DNA from: Whalleya microplaca
Lineage: Eukaryota; Ascomycota; Sordariomycetes; Xylariales; Xylariaceae
DNA: 64,000 nt
Assembly (NCBI GenBank): GCA_022497155.1
Contig: MU385737.1
Coordinates: forward strand, 372,001 to 436,000
Direction: 5' to 3'
Shown: piece after piece, positions 35,515 through 47,570 of the stretch
How positions within the stretch are numbered: the stretch's first letter is position 1
Layout of the letters: each line of letters starts with the position of its first letter
Position numbers and translations under genes: made by a program
Notes under the pieces: generated by a model
The model's database searches: none
Seen by the model: only the letters and a program-made list of their open reading frames with translations
Told to the model about the DNA's origin: nothing

Positions 35515-35522
35515 GACTGGAC

Positions 35523-36137
35523 GGTGTCATGTTGATTAAGACGAAGACCTACCCAGGTAGATTCGGTTGTGTCGGCTCTATGAATTTGATCGCGCTGATG
35601 GGATATGGGCGACAAGAGCAAGGCATGATATTCATATGCTGATACTCGTACGCTCATAGAGATATATATGAAGGAATAGGCGGCGCTCTGACAAGCATCA
35701 TCGAGATACAACTAAATATGTTCTCGCATAACTTAGACCTTTCGAATCTGATTCTTGTATTCAACAACACTACGCACATCGCACTTGGAGGCTGGTACAT
35801 AATTCACCTTCTCTAGTTCAGACATCCAAGCTAGTAGATCATATGCCATCACATTCAATAAACTCCGTAAAGATGTCCATGTAAAAAAATAAAGCTGAGA
35901 GTGGGAACTAATCAAATCTGTATACAATCTCCGCGACATTCGTATGTACAACAGGAGAATGGTCTACATTTTAAGGAACAATAGGAGGGGATATCATGCC
36001 GTATCTCGTTAGGTAGCGCTGTGCCTTTTTTGTTTCGTATCGTAAAGGAAGAATCATGCTGAGGGAATTTGCATGTCAACACCCAAAACTCCGCCCTTCC
36101 TCACCTCTCCTCCCCCCCCCTTGCCCCATCTCTATGC
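35523..36137. other. Intergenic, no gene seen
   Basis: No coding support; the right part is the 3' flank of the leftward ugo1-like gene. Confidence 0.5.
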
Positions 36138-36231
36138 AACAACCGAGGAGGCGAAGTCTATTGACCTGCACATCATATCGACAATGCACCAACTGAGGAG
36201 GTGAAGTCCGTTGACCTGTAGATCAAATCGA
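36138..36231. repeat. Imperfect direct repeat, two ~42-bp units
   Basis: CAACCGAGGAGGCGAAGTC and CAACTGAGGAGGTGAAGTC begin two units about 51 bp apart, each continuing TTGACCTG...ATCAAATCGA-like. Differences are mostly C/T. It lies just downstream of the ugo1-like stop codon. Confidence 0.8.
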
Positions 36232-36251
36232 GATGTCGATGTCGATCACTC

Positions 36252-37834
36252 CTAAAACTCCCCCTCGCCGCCACCACCAGTAATGCTCGCGGTCCACAAG
36301 CCCACGAGCCCCCACCAGCTGACCTTCCACCCGCGCCAGAGCCCGTCGAAGCCCTGGCCCTTCCTGTACACAACCTCGGCGACCTTGGGCTGCTTGCTCT
36401 TCCGGCGCGACGAGCTCTTAGGCGGTTGCGGGACGGCTCGCGAGCCCTCCTCGGCCACGATGGTGTACATGGTGCCGACGACGCCGTTGTACGACCCGGG
36501 CTGCACGATGGTGTCCATCTTCCCGCTCGGGTCCAGGGCGTTGAGGTGCGTGGGCTCGGCCAGCACTGCCATCTGGCCGCGGCGGAGCACCGTCTCTAGC
36601 GGCAGTTTGATGAAGAGTGATGCACACGAGGTGCAGAACTTGGCGATGGAGAATGTCGTCGGCGACTGCTCGCGGTCGAGCAGGAACTGCGAACGCAGCA
36701 CCAGCGGCGTGGATAATGTGAGGAAGGGGTGCACAAGCGAGTTGAGCATGGTGGGCGCTATCAAGGCCGAGGGGCAGATCCACGAGGGTAGCGCTCGTAG
36801 GGTGGCGAGGGTCCGCCGCGGCGCACGTCCGGTGGATGTGAGGATCAGTCGGGTTCGAACGAGATCGAGGGGAGCTAGGATGAGGCCGGTGGCCACTGCT
36901 GCGGCGGCGGCCACGCATAGGGATGCCCATGGATAGGGCGATGCAATGTCGACGAGCCTGTCGACGTCGTCCTTCACCCCTAGATCGGGCACATTTAGCA
37001 GTGCACTCAGTAGACTCCGCGACCAGTTTTCCAGTAGCGATTGTAGTACTGTGTAGAGGAACGTTGCGTTCGTTCCTTTCCAAATCCCCCACATCGACTC
37101 CTTCGACCATAATTGTGATATCACATCGAATATCGAGTCAGGCCGGCGGAGGGCGAGCTGATGTGGGAGGACTGCCGCGCTGGCAGGGAGTTTTGGTGAT
37201 TGTACGGGCGAAGACTCCCCCCGGCGTTTATGTGATCGCGCCGAGGGCGTAGGTGTGTAGGGAACGTTGGAGGTGAAGTAGGTGTTTTCGTCGGCATCAG
37301 AGTCGGACTCGGGGAACTGCAAGGCATGATGAGCACACTGAATCATAGGATAGATAATAGAACGTATGACATGACGACTGTCAATCTAACCTCGTCGAAT
37401 AGCGGCTGCTTGGGACTTGTGGTAATACCCAGACCCGTAGCGAGACTCGGCCTTGACGTCTCTACGGCTGCCGCATATAAACCGCCAATATCATCTTGAC
37501 TCCTCGCCTGCAGGATGGTCTTGGCCACCTCGAAAGGCTGGGCCATCAACACGGACGTGTACTTCCATAGCAGCTCGTCGATGAACTGCTTGACGGACTG
37601 GATGGTCGAGGGCGAGAGATCCTCGAGGTGGTCCTTGTAGTCTATGTCGGAAAAGATATCTCGTGCCTTCGATGCGTAGCGGTTGCTGGACGTCGACGTC
37701 GACGTCGCATTCGCATTCGAGTGGGCAAAGGGATTTGGATTCGGTCGTGAGGGGAGGCTCTCGACCTGCTCTCCTATCGTCGGCGGTATGTAATACGGGC
37801 GCAAGGGGTTGACGCCTTCGCGGGTTGTAGACAT
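36252..37834 (-). CDS. ugo1: Mitochondrial fusion / carrier-fold protein Ugo1
   Basis: Exons 37834..37391 and 37316..36252 with a 74-nt intron give 502 aa. The N-terminus is disordered, then YTSVLMAQPFEVAKTILQAR, a degenerate mitochondrial carrier repeat. ESMWGIWKGTNATFLYTVLQ, the central PLDLVRTRLILTSTG and the late KLPLETVLRRGQ are further carrier-like repeats. This modified-carrier layout matches Ugo1, an outer mitochondrial membrane protein that links the fusion GTPases Fzo1 and Mgm1. The N-terminal half and the carrier repeats are intact. Confidence 0.9.
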
Positions 37835-38848
37835 GTTGGGTTTATATGGTGGTAGATGTCTCTGTGCGCATGATCAGGTTGTTATAGGCGAAAGCTCCTC
37901 ATAGGTTGGCTCGGTTAGGTAAGGCAGATATGTACGAGTATTTGCATGAATATTTTGCATGACGAGGATTATGCGATAATCTGGATTTTACATCCATGCA
38001 TGTCGCTCCGATATCGACCGCGGTACGACCACGATAACGACCAATACTTCGTTCAGGGTCAACCGGTCAAAGCTACTTACCGGCTGGATGTGTTAAGCGA
38101 CCTGGAACAAATATCTACTGAATCTCATTTGTGTTTCATTAACCTACATTTTATTCTCAATATTATTCGTTTTTCAGCAGATAGTACTCAGGTAATATGT
38201 AGTCTCCATATGTAGCTCTCTGTACTGGATGGATGGATGCATGTGTAGCTTCGTATGGGTTGTGCGTCACGTATCATTCTAACCGAAGGTAGATATGCAT
38301 CATCCAACGTCAACCTTTATAACGGTATGTCTGAATGACCTCATACGGATCACTAACGAACGGACCAATCATGGCCTCCCCAATCTCGGAGTTAAGCATC
38401 GACGGCGGAAGCTCGGAACTTCGCTGCTACTGTTATCTTATCGGCCGATAAGACTTTATCGGAGCTATGGATGCATCCTAATTCCAATTCTTTTTATTCG
38501 ACGAGCCGCAAAACCGCAGCGCATCGCATTTTTCTTAGCTTAGTCCCTCCATATGCATGACCCATTCGCAAGTTATATGTATGTTGGTTCCAGACGAGAC
38601 TTAGAGCCGCAATGATTACCCCGTGCTGGTGACAATATTCGGAGTGTCTCTGTTTGCTATAAGGCTGTGTCCCTTTTCCTCTCTGCCTCTCTTTCTCTTT
38701 TTCTGTATATGACTTATACGACTTATACGACTTAGACCAGTAGTCATCCTCATCCTCATCCTCATCCTCATCCCACCAACCCACTCCGAGCGCCGAAAAA
38801 TCTTGTAATTCCGGATTCACACTCCGCTCGGAGCTCCCACTGGCAACC
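37835..38848. other. Divergent intergenic region
   Basis: Separates ugo1 (leftward) from the ferredoxin gene (rightward). It holds a (CTCATC)n-type microsatellite just upstream of the ferredoxin start and three tandem GACTTATAC copies at about 38708-38735. Confidence 0.6.
38745..38773. repeat. (CATCCT)n microsatellite
   Basis: About five tandem CATCCT hexamers in the 5' region of the ferredoxin gene. Confidence 0.9.
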
Positions 38849-39543
38849 ATGTCGACGCCTCGAAGCCTCGCTCGAAGTCTACAGAAGCTGCGATTCCCCT
38901 CCTCCCAGCCCACGACACAATTCCCTCGCTATGTGGCGCCGTCCCACCGGAGCATAAGACCGAGCTCGGCACCGTTAATACGGCATAGCCGAATCAGCCC
39001 TTTTCTTATACGCCCGTTTTCCACATCGCCCGCGCGCCAACACGGACACATAACCCCGCCGAAGCCGGGTGAGGAGTAAGGCTGCCTCCATACTTACCTA
39101 CCTACCTACCTACCCATACATACCTACCTGCCCACCTACCAACTAGTATAAGTCAACCAAGAGCGCTGAGAAGCTGACTGATTCTCGGTTTAAACAGGAT
39201 ATACGTGACGTTCATCGACAAGGACGACAAGGAGCACAGGATCGCCGTGTCGAAGGGGGACAACCTGCTGGACATCGCGCAGGCGCACGACCTGGAGATG
39301 GAGGGCGCGTGCGGGGGGTCCTGCGCCTGCTCGACCTGCCACGTCATCGTGCTGGACGAGGAGTTCTACGAGAAGATGTCCGAGCCCGAGGACGACGAGA
39401 ACGACATGCTGGACCTCGCCTTCGGGCTCACCGAGACCAGCCGCCTGGGCTGCCAGGTCGTCATGACGAAGGAGCTGGACGGGCTGCGGGTCAAGCTGCC
39501 GTCCATGACGAGGAATCTGCAGGCGAGCGACTTCGGTTCGTAG
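38849..39543 (+). CDS. YAH1: Mitochondrial [2Fe-2S] ferredoxin (adrenodoxin type, Yah1-like)
   Basis: Exons 38849..39075 and 39198..39543, 190 aa. The first ~65 residues are Arg/Ser-rich without acidic residues, a mitochondrial presequence. The ferredoxin domain begins IYVTFIDKDDKEHRI. The cluster-binding cysteines are in CGGSCACSTC plus a later LGCQ, giving the C-x5-C-x2-C...C pattern. Family members pass electrons from adrenodoxin reductase to Fe-S cluster and heme A / coenzyme Q biosynthesis. The 122-nt intron carries a TACC repeat. Confidence 0.95.
39093..39140. repeat. (TACC)n microsatellite inside the ferredoxin intron
   Basis: Imperfect tandem TACC units between the donor at 39076 and the acceptor at 39197. 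Confidence 0.88.
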
Positions 39544-39939
39544 TCATAGTGGCATCCATATTGTAACAATTGAAGAAGAAATTCAACATCTGGAGGTCTT
39601 GACATCTGGGGATCATGTGTGTGGATTGTATAAACAGAGCAAGCAACAGCGAAACGGGAAGAAGAAGAAACATAGCGCTGTGTGTGAGGGCTTCTGAAGT
39701 AACGATTTGGCTATATCACCGAAGCCAGTTTATGTATGTATCATATCGTCGGCAAATAAGGCAAAAAAGGCACGGCACGGCAGGGCAAGCCAGGCAGATA
39801 GATAGAGCGACCCAACTCTAATAACGAGGTCATGAAGATTTGATTCGATTTGGTATCATTCAATGCCAATAAATCAATCAATTCGTCCCAGTCCAGTAGT
39901 CCGTACACCCATTTTTAAACCCCCCCTTTCCGCCCCTAC
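39544..39939. other. Convergent 3' spacer
   Basis: 3' flanks of the ferredoxin and RRP15 genes; no gene seen. Confidence 0.6.
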
Positions 39940-40941
39940 TCACGCCTCCTCCAAAGCGCCCTTCTTCAACTTTCCCCCACCGCCCGCAATAAGATCCAGG
40001 AAGCCCTGCCGACTCATCTCATTGACCTTCTCCTCGCGCCGCACCACGCCCGTAACCCCCTCCTTCCGCGCCCCCTTCTCCGCCTCCGCCGCCCGCTCCT
40101 GCGCCTCCCGCACGGCCCGGAACAACATCACGACACCCCGATGCGCGACCTTGCGCAGGCGCTTCTCCGTCGCCTGGACCTGGCCCGAGGGCGCCTCGGG
40201 CTCGCCCGTGGCGGCGTCGACGGCGCCGCGGAGCACGTCGCGCACGCGTCCGCGCTCCGAGGCCGCGCGCCGCGCCTCGCGCAGGTGCTTGCGGGCTTTC
40301 GCCTCGAGCGCGCGGTCCACCACGTCCTTGGCGGCTTGGTGCGCGGAGGCGCTGCGCGAGAGGACTGGGTCCGCGCGCCGCGTCGTCGAGAGCTTCGTTG
40401 AGAGGATCTTGGAGAGCGAGGTCGCGAAGGCGTCGGGGTCGTTGCGCTTCGATTTCGATTTGAGGGATTGGTGGGCTGCTGATGTTGTTGTTGTTGAGAG
40501 GTCGCTGTCTGAGTCTGTGCCGTTGTTGCTGTCGAAGTCGTCGTCGTCGTCGTCGTTGTCGTCCGCTTCGTCTTCGGATTTCGCTTTGGGGTTATCGCCC
40601 TTGGATTCTTTTCCCGATTCTTTCTCTGCTATCGATTTCTTTGGCTTCAAGGACGTCTTCACCGTGGATGCCACTTTCGAATCCAAGTCCGAGTCCGAGT
40701 CGGAGGCAGAGTCTGGGCCCGAGTCCGAGGCGACGTCGTCCACGACGATGTTGTCGAGGTCTTCATCGTCGGAGTCGAGAAGATTGACGGGCTGGAAGTC
40801 GGGATTGGAATCCTCTTCGTCGGAGTCGCTGTGGTAGGCGGCGGCGGCAGCAGCTTTCCTTTGCTTCTTCTTCGGCCTCTGGGCTTTCGGCCTGGAGCTT
40901 ATGTCTTGGTGATGGCGCTTTTTCGAGTTGGGGCCGGCCAT
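39940..40941 (-). CDS. RRP15: Ribosomal RNA-processing protein Rrp15
   Basis: Single exon, 333 aa. The N-terminus is basic (KKRHHQDI...RPKKKQRK, nuclear/nucleolar signals). It is followed by a long Asp/Ser/Glu-rich acidic region (about 35-150). The Rrp15 domain then has DAFATSLSKILSTKL, AKARKHLREARRA and LRKVAHRGVVMLFRAVREAQ. It is a component of pre-60S particles and needed for 27S pre-rRNA processing. Strong GC-rich codon use and simple-sequence acidic tracts. Confidence 0.93.
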   Translation of the reverse strand: MAGPNSKKRHHQDISSRPKAQRPKKKQRKAAAAAAYHSDSDEEDSNPDFQPVNLLDSDDEDLDNIVVDDVASDSGPDSASDSDSDLDSKVASTVKTSLKPKKSIAEKESGKESKGDNPKAKSEDEADDNDDDDDDFDSNNGTDSDSDLSTTTTSAAHQSLKSKSKRNDPDAFATSLSKILSTKLSTTRRADPVLSRSASAHQAAKDVVDRALEAKARKHLREARRAASERGRVRDVLRGAVDAATGEPEAPSGQVQATEKRLRKVAHRGVVMLFRAVREAQERAAEAEKGARKEGVTGVVRREEKVNEMSRQGFLDLIAGGGGKLKKGALEEA

Positions 40942-41750
40942 TGTGAGTGTTGTGCTTGTCTTGTGTTGCGTGGTGTTTTGTTGTATCGATCAATTGCTCT
41001 CGGTTGGTATATTTGGTATATATGTACGTGTGTGCATGTATGGACGTATGGATATTGGATATTGGACGTAAGTAGGCACGTAGGCATGTAGGAGGTATGT
41101 ATAATCGATACCTCAAGTTAGGTACGGAGTAGGTACCTCGTATATTCTGAACTTTTTTATTTTTTTCCTCCAGCTGCTGGAGAGGCCCCACTAAATGAGC
41201 AGATAAGATGGATACGGATTAGATAAGATATGGAAACCATATGTGGCTAACCTAACTGGGTAAGTGGCATCTTGTTCTTCGGTTCCCCTATTTCGTATGT
41301 ACACAGTACTTACCTGAGCTTAGATCCTTCAACTGCTTCGTAGGTACGGATCACATATATGTACGGTTTGGAAGCCCAGAACTGCTAGAGCCTTGACCCC
41401 TCCCCCTCCCCCTCCCCTCCAACTTGCCAGCCCTGCCCCGCTGCCTGCTGCCTCCGATCTACAGTTCACATACTCAGAACCTACTATGTACTTACCCCAA
41501 CTTACCTCGGTTTTCCCGTGCATACTTCATATAACATGAAACTGTCGGTACCATGTAAGGTTGTACCGGTATTCAACGTCGTGATGGAATATGTTTCTTG
41601 CTGCCTACAATTTACCTAATAGCTAGGTATGAAATAGTCATCTACCCTTAGCATCTTTCACCATTGGTATTCCGCACCCGCAAAACTTCATACATTTTCA
41701 CATACATTTTCACATACATTTTCACATCCCTTCTCGCATCCATTTTCATA
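40942..41750. other. Divergent intergenic region
   Basis: Promoter region between RRP15 (leftward) and the dioxygenase gene (rightward). It contains CT-rich tracts near 41398-41420 and a tandem repeat just before the right gene. Confidence 0.55.
41688..41728. repeat. Tandem ~13-bp repeat in a 5' leader
   Basis: Three consecutive copies of a CATACATTTTCA-type unit immediately upstream of the dioxygenase start codon. Confidence 0.85.
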
Positions 41751-43329
41751 ATGTCATATCCAGCGAGATTGAGATGGGCCCCTACGCCTTTCCATACCCG
41801 TCGTCTCCATGCTTTAGTCGGAAGTCATCTATGTGCGAGGTTGTATTCGTCCCTGCCGCATCTATCCGAGCCGTCCTCGTTCCCGCCGCCTTCTCGATAC
41901 TCTCATTTGGGCTATGCTGGACACGGGGTAAGACTCACTGCCCCAGAATCATGTACAAGAAAGGCGCCATGATAAGACTAATCAACACCAGCTACCTGTA
42001 AGGGTACCTGACAGCCTAAGGACACACATGCTATATGCTGACCACGGCTCTCCGAAATACTTTTATGATACAATACGCCCGGAAGCCCGGGACCAGTGGG
42101 AGGTGCGCCGGGATCGGGATCTCGTAGTACTATCTCACCCTACTGTCCCGGATGATCCGTTGGTTTTGCACCCGGCATGGCTGCGCGACGCTTGCACGTG
42201 CGGACAGTGTGTCGATCCGTCATCCGGACAGAAGCGCTTCGCTACGACGGACATACCTGATCGTCCGCGTGTCCTTGATGCAAAGAAGACCTCCGAGGGC
42301 TTGCTCGAAGTCCACTGGGCAGATGATTTTCTCACCTCCGGCACACACATCTCCGAATACCCTGCTAGCTTCACGAGTGATTTATTCGGACACCCAGATC
42401 CCAGCTCTGCCCTACCAGCATTCAAGATCTGGGATAGACAGGACCTCGAGAAGCTTGATCCATTCTTCGATTACCAGGACTTCGTTGGTGACGGAACCAA
42501 CCGCTCCCCGCAGTACTACGCCGCCATGACAGCCCTGCACACCCATGGGCTGTTCTTCTTGAAAAACGTACCCCCATCCGATGTCAGCGTGGAGAGCATT
42601 GCTACAAGGATCGGTATCATACAAGAGACCTTCTACGGTAGGCTTTGGGAGGTCGTTTCCAAGCCGGATGCAGAGAACGTAGCTTACACCAGTTCCTTCC
42701 TTGGCCTCCACCAGGACTTGCTATATATGACGTGCCCACCGCGTATTCAGCTTCTCCACTGCCTCGAGAATACTTGTGACGGCGGAGAATCTATTTTTAC
42801 TGACGGCAGGCGGGTGAAAGCCCAAATTTATTCGAGGTTCGAAGACAACGAGATACGCAGGCTGCACCATCCTGTTCGGTATCGCTACGAGAAAGGTGGG
42901 CATTCTTATACACACAGACATCCTATCCTGGCTGTAAGTAAGGGTCACGGGGTGTGCTGGTCCCCACCTTTTCAACACCCAGAACAGTTCCAGGTCAAAA
43001 CCGAGTCAGGTCAGAGGAAATACCAAGCTTGGATTCGTACTGTTCGTCGGTTCAAGGCGCTGCTTGAAGCCGAGGAGTACAGCTACGTGTACAAGATGAA
43101 GCCTGGCGAATGTGTCATCTTCGACAATCTCCGGTTACTGCATGGCCGTCGTCAATTTGACACTTCGTCGGGTCAAAGAAGGTTAATGGGTACCTACATC
43201 GACGAGGGCTCGTACCTCAGCACACTGCAATCTATGAAAGAGCAGCTCACTCATCATGAAGGGCTTTCCCTGGATTATCAAGCTGAAAAGTTATTCACGC
43301 GCCACCCGGGTACTGCGCCTAAAGACTAG
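41751..43329 (+). CDS. Gamma-butyrobetaine dioxygenase-like Fe(II)/2-oxoglutarate enzyme
   Basis: Exons 41751..41927 and 41992..43329, 504 aa. The first ~45 residues are basic and Arg/Ser-rich, a likely mitochondrial presequence. The N-terminal zinc-type domain of the BBOX family is present (WLRDACTCGQCVDP). In the TauD domain the iron ligands are His-x-Asp in GLHQDLLY and the distal His in LRLLHGRRQF. In carnitine synthesis such enzymes hydroxylate gamma-butyrobetaine or trimethyllysine; sequence alone does not decide between these. The ORF of exon 2 alone has an internal ATG, but splicing adds the conserved RVPDSLRTHMLYADHGSP lead-in. Confidence 0.88.
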
Positions 43330-43771
43330 ATAGGCGTCGCGTACTAGCTGAACGTACCACGAGCTATTAAATGTATCCCATAAAGCGTGTAGACATATGC
43401 AATTCTCAATATAATCTATATGAAATCAAGACGTCCTACGTTCTTATCCTAGCACCGTTGAGGCGGTTTCCTCGCTGCGACCTCACTGAGCCCTTGTAAG
43501 AGTACACGCTGTCGCATAACTACCCAAAACAGCACCAAGTCATGTATTCTAGTTTCATTCATTCTGGCGAATTCACCTGGTACTCTTCCAATGCCTCTTT
43601 CGATTCTGATGTAGCCTGTCGATGGAGAATCACCTGCACTGGCAATACACACACAGCTTGCTCTTCGGGAGGCGCGGACGTAGTTTTATATGGCATTCGC
43701 ACTACATGTAGTAGGTAAGTCTTCGCAATAGGAGACGCCAACGGAATCTACGACGATTACCATCTATCTAT
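43330..43771. other. Convergent 3' spacer
   Basis: No gene seen. Confidence 0.6.
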
Positions 43772-45624
43772 CTACGACCCAGCTCCCAACTCCAAAACCA
43801 CAAAGCTCACAGACATAGCAGGCAAGACATCAACGGCCAGCTTCCCATCTACCAACCGCCACGACAGCCCCCCGAACGGCACCGCCGCCACGCCCGTCGC
43901 CGCCACCGGCAACGCAATCGAGAGCGTCTCGATATCCGCGTACTCGCTATTCACCACGCTCACCAGCGCCCGCGTCCCCCGCACCCAATACGCGGCGTCC
44001 ACGACGCCCTCCCGCCCCTCGACGCCCAGGGCCCGCGGGCGCGCGCCCAAGAGGAAGTCCCGCACGGGCGGCCGCGTAACCACGGCCGCCATGTCGGAGT
44101 GCGCGGCGAACAGCTCGGCGCTGCTCGGCCACGTCCAGGCGAAGACGCCGCTGACGCCGCGGTGGAACGCCAGCGCGTTCATCGCCCGCGCCTCGCCCGC
44201 GCTCGGGTCCCGCGCCCAGTAGTCCTCGCCGTGGAAGGCCTGCGGGTTGTGCATGCGCGGCAGGGGCCAGCGGCCCAGCCGGGTCTCGTAGCGCGCCAGC
44301 GCGTCCCACCGCGTCACGACGTCGCGGACGCCGCCGGCGCAGCCGTCGCAGCCGCAGTCGCCGAGGGTCGCGTTGCACGTCGTGCCCCATTTTGATAAGG
44401 TGGTGTTGATCCCGATCGGGTACGGGTCCGCCATTAGGATGTCCGCCCCTGCGGAGTAGGGCCCGAAGTAGTAGTCCAGGCAGTTCAGCGTCACGGCTAC
44501 CGGGTGGTACGGGTCTAGCGTGTGGATTAGGGATTGTGCGGCTGGCGTTGTCGCGAAGGGGACTTGCCAGCCGTCGGGCCTGGTTGCGTGTTAGGTGAGT
44601 TCCGTGGGTTGGGGAGTTTGCGGTGTCGGGGGTAGAGAAGGGGTAGATAAGGACGATGGGGGACGGGGGATGGGAGATAGGGGACTCACTCGTCGGCTGT
44701 CCAGTACGCGAACAGCGAGGTGTGGTGCTTGGCGACGTTCACGCGTGTCTCGACCTCCGTCAGGTTCTTGTACGAGCTGCGCAGGTCGAACATGAAGTGC
44801 AGTCCCCCGGCGTCCATACTCTCGTACACGGGGTTAGTATCCGCGAAGCCCGCGAGCGAGATGATGGCGTTGAGACCCTCCCCGTTGCTGGTGTACTCGC
44901 GCACGAAGCCGTCCGCCTCGGCCGTATCGTTCGAGCCGTTGTACAGCCCGTAGTACCCGTACGGCAGGAGGGGCGTCCACTCATTACCCGTCTGCGGATT
45001 CTTGAACAACAACCCGCCATTGAGGTGATCGATCTTCGTCGCGCTGTCCTCTGGATTATCCGGGAGGTACAGAAATGAGCTTTCCGCCGTGTAATTCTGC
45101 CCCCCGGGCTCGCTGGTCCCCAAGAACGCGACCTCGTATGGCTCCGTTCTGGGTTCCAACCCGAGACCTGCGAGCTCGAACTCAAACTCTACACCTGTCG
45201 CATTCACCGTGATCCTGTCCTCGACTAGAGACCTGTCGTCCGCCACGAGCTTGATCGAGAACGCCAGCTCCGCCAATGTTGCCGTGCTCGCCCCATCGCT
45301 CGATGCGGTCGCGGTCGCGTCATACGGCTCCCCGAACCACGGGGACAGCGCCGCGTTCACGACAAACGACGCCGTGCCCTCGCCAGACAGGTAGATGCTG
45401 TACCGCGGCTTGAACTGCACATACAGATTCGTAGAGTTCGTAGCCGGGGGCTCGGTGGTGTGGCCGCCCGGCTCGAAGGACGGATACCCGGTCTTGTACA
45501 CCTTGCCGCACCAACGCGGCCAGCCCGGATGCTCGCCGGTCTCGTTAGCGGACTGCGCGGACACGGGGCCGGGAGCCGCGGCAAGGAGGAGGCCGCTGGT
45601 GATGATGAGCGCGATGTTTCTCAT
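43772..45624 (-). CDS. Secreted glycoside-hydrolase-like TIM-barrel protein
   Basis: Exons 45624..44690 and 44579..43772, 110-nt intron, 580 aa. A signal peptide (MRNIALIITSGLLLAAAPGPVSA) is followed by a beta-rich N-terminal half with several N-glycosylation sites. The second half has barrel-like segments: LPYGYYGLYN, FAYWTADEPDGWQ, ADPYPIG and HNPQAFHGEDYW. The acidic residues in TADEPD are candidate catalytic positions. I recall fungal proteins of this type annotated as glycoside hydrolase catalytic core proteins, but cannot assign a CAZy family or substrate. The GC-rich C-terminal part differs from neighbouring AT-rich DNA but matches the surrounding gene block. Confidence 0.82.
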
Positions 45625-46308
45625 GGTGATGACTGGGGTGCGTCCACAGTCGACGAAACACCGCTGTGACGGCGGTGTACAGCTACTGACATACAAGAAG
45701 CTGGGACAGTAGGTCAGGTAGGCGTCTGGCATCTGCGGGGTTGAGGCGTCCCGGCTTTTCCGCTGGAATGAATACCATTATCTACCTAGGTATCTATATG
45801 CGCCGTGGAAGTTTATTTGCGACCCCTGTACCCCGCGACGGTCGTGCCGTGCTTATCTTCCACCATGTCAAATCAAGGCATTGGATATCGGCTGTAACGT
45901 TCCACATCTCAACTGCCTGATCGAGAAGCAGAACGCAGGGACGGCGTGTTGCATCGCGAACCGCGCCGCGGCTTACCGGGAACTGATGTTTACTTTCCAT
46001 GTAGATCGTTGTCTCTGGCTCCTGGGCATAGGTATGCACCTGCGTAGATATGACGCATGGTGCGTTCTGGACCTCTATTCATTGACTTATGAATGTACTT
46101 CGAATCTTAGAAAATAGTTGATAATCGGGTTATAGAATATAATGCATTAGACCAGGAAGATTAACTCTCATTGGAAGAAAGCTATTTACTGCGTAGGTTA
46201 GTCATCTCAACATGTACCCGACGTGTGTACAAAGTAGGGTTCACCGCATATCCCCATAATATCCATGTGTAACATTGAATTTCTATTTAAAGCTGCTATG
46301 TACCATTA
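45625..46308. other. Intergenic, no gene seen
   Basis: Upstream flank of the glycosidase-like gene, leading to a MITE. Confidence 0.5.
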
Positions 46309-46636
46309 CTTGCTATGGCTAATTCGCCTCCAACGCCCAGAGGGCGTTGCGCTTTAACTAGTAAAAGACCCTAGTAATATAAAAATTCCGATATATATCA
46401 GTGGAGTATAAAAGTGACTTGGCTTTTAGTATAATTTATTATATAAGTTGAAGTACTTTTGTTACGCACTGTTATATATTTAAAACAAGAATATATACGC
46501 TTAACGAATCTACATTTATCTACTAATATTTAAGGTGGTAGCGGATGTATATGGGAAATTTTTATATTACATGGGCTCTTTACTAATTAAAGCGCAACGC
46601 CCTAGGGGCGTGTCGAGGCGAATTAGCCATAGCAAG
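46309..46636. mobile_element. MITE with ~60-bp inverted repeats, Tc1/mariner-like
   Basis: 328 bp. Left end CTTGCTATGGCTAATTCGCC and the right end in inverted form match for about 60 bp, including a subterminal hairpin (AACGCCC...GGGCGTT) and TTTAA.TAGTAAA. TA dinucleotides flank both ends (46307-46308, 46637-46638), the target duplication of Tc1/mariner elements. The AT-rich interior has no transposase. Arms differ at few positions, so insertion may be fairly recent. Confidence 0.9.
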
Positions 46637-46638
46637 TA

Positions 46639-47570
46639 CTAACATTGAGCCACACAGACTGTCATAACACTATACCGCTTATCATTTCGAATTTCTTAAT
46701 TATTTCATATGAATGCATCTAGAAATACGGATGTATATACATTTAAATTCCTTACACCATTTTGCTTCTTCGAAGATAACTATACGTCATGCTATCGGGT
46801 TGTGAGGTTAGTCCTCACGTAGGTAGGTATTAGAGTCTGTACTTCCAGGTAATGAATGGATAATGGGTTGTGGCTCAACAATTCCCTATTATTTACACCA
46901 CCTGCTACTGCAAGTCGATACGTAGTTCTAATTCTGTGCAAGGCCTGCCAATATTAGCCTGCATTCTTTCAACCTTTCCCTGTTCTCATCTTCGGATTCC
47001 ACCGAAATGCACCAGTACATGTACTACGCGACAAAGTCTCCAAGACATTTGTTGACCGTGACAAGAAACTAAATATATAATATCAAGACTAGTAGACTTT
47101 TAAATGGACAATCCTCTATTGTTCATGCAGCGCGGCAATAGCCGTATTTTACGTCAACGTTGGTTCGGGTTGGTAGTATGACAGGCTTTCCGGCTAGTAT
47201 ATTGCCTAGGTAGGCTTGGTCTATGTGGACTGCCGTAAAGATACCCGCTATGGAAAGTGCCGTTTTGGTAGCCACTTCGACTAAAAGGATTCCTAGTGTA
47301 GCGTACATCATCACTAAAATAGAGATGGTATCAATAACTCAACTACTTGGCTGCTCAGCTGCATTGAGACTATGGGTCCGTAGTCTAATAAAGCCATTTT
47401 GGAAACTGAATTTTTCTCATCGATCAATTCCTGTTCCGTGTATAAAGAGGCCCTGTCCGCATCATCATCATCATATGAACGACTTCGTTGAAACAAAACG
47501 CAGCATCTATTGTCGCTCAAGTCATCTATTCTTAAGTTAAACTAGAACTTCATCACTCGAAAAATCCAAC
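46639..47570. other. Intergenic, no gene seen
   Basis: No supported gene; right end is the promoter region of the secreted protein gene. Confidence 0.5.

Noticed and set aside
38330..38420. 5S rRNA-like words (CTCGGAGTTAAGC) in the ugo1/ferredoxin spacer
   Set aside because: Only a short core resembles 5S rRNA; flanking helices and the typical fungal ends are absent.
43947..44395. Arg/Ala-rich frames on both strands across the glycosidase-like gene
   Set aside because: Composition artefacts of GC-rich coding sequence in other frames.
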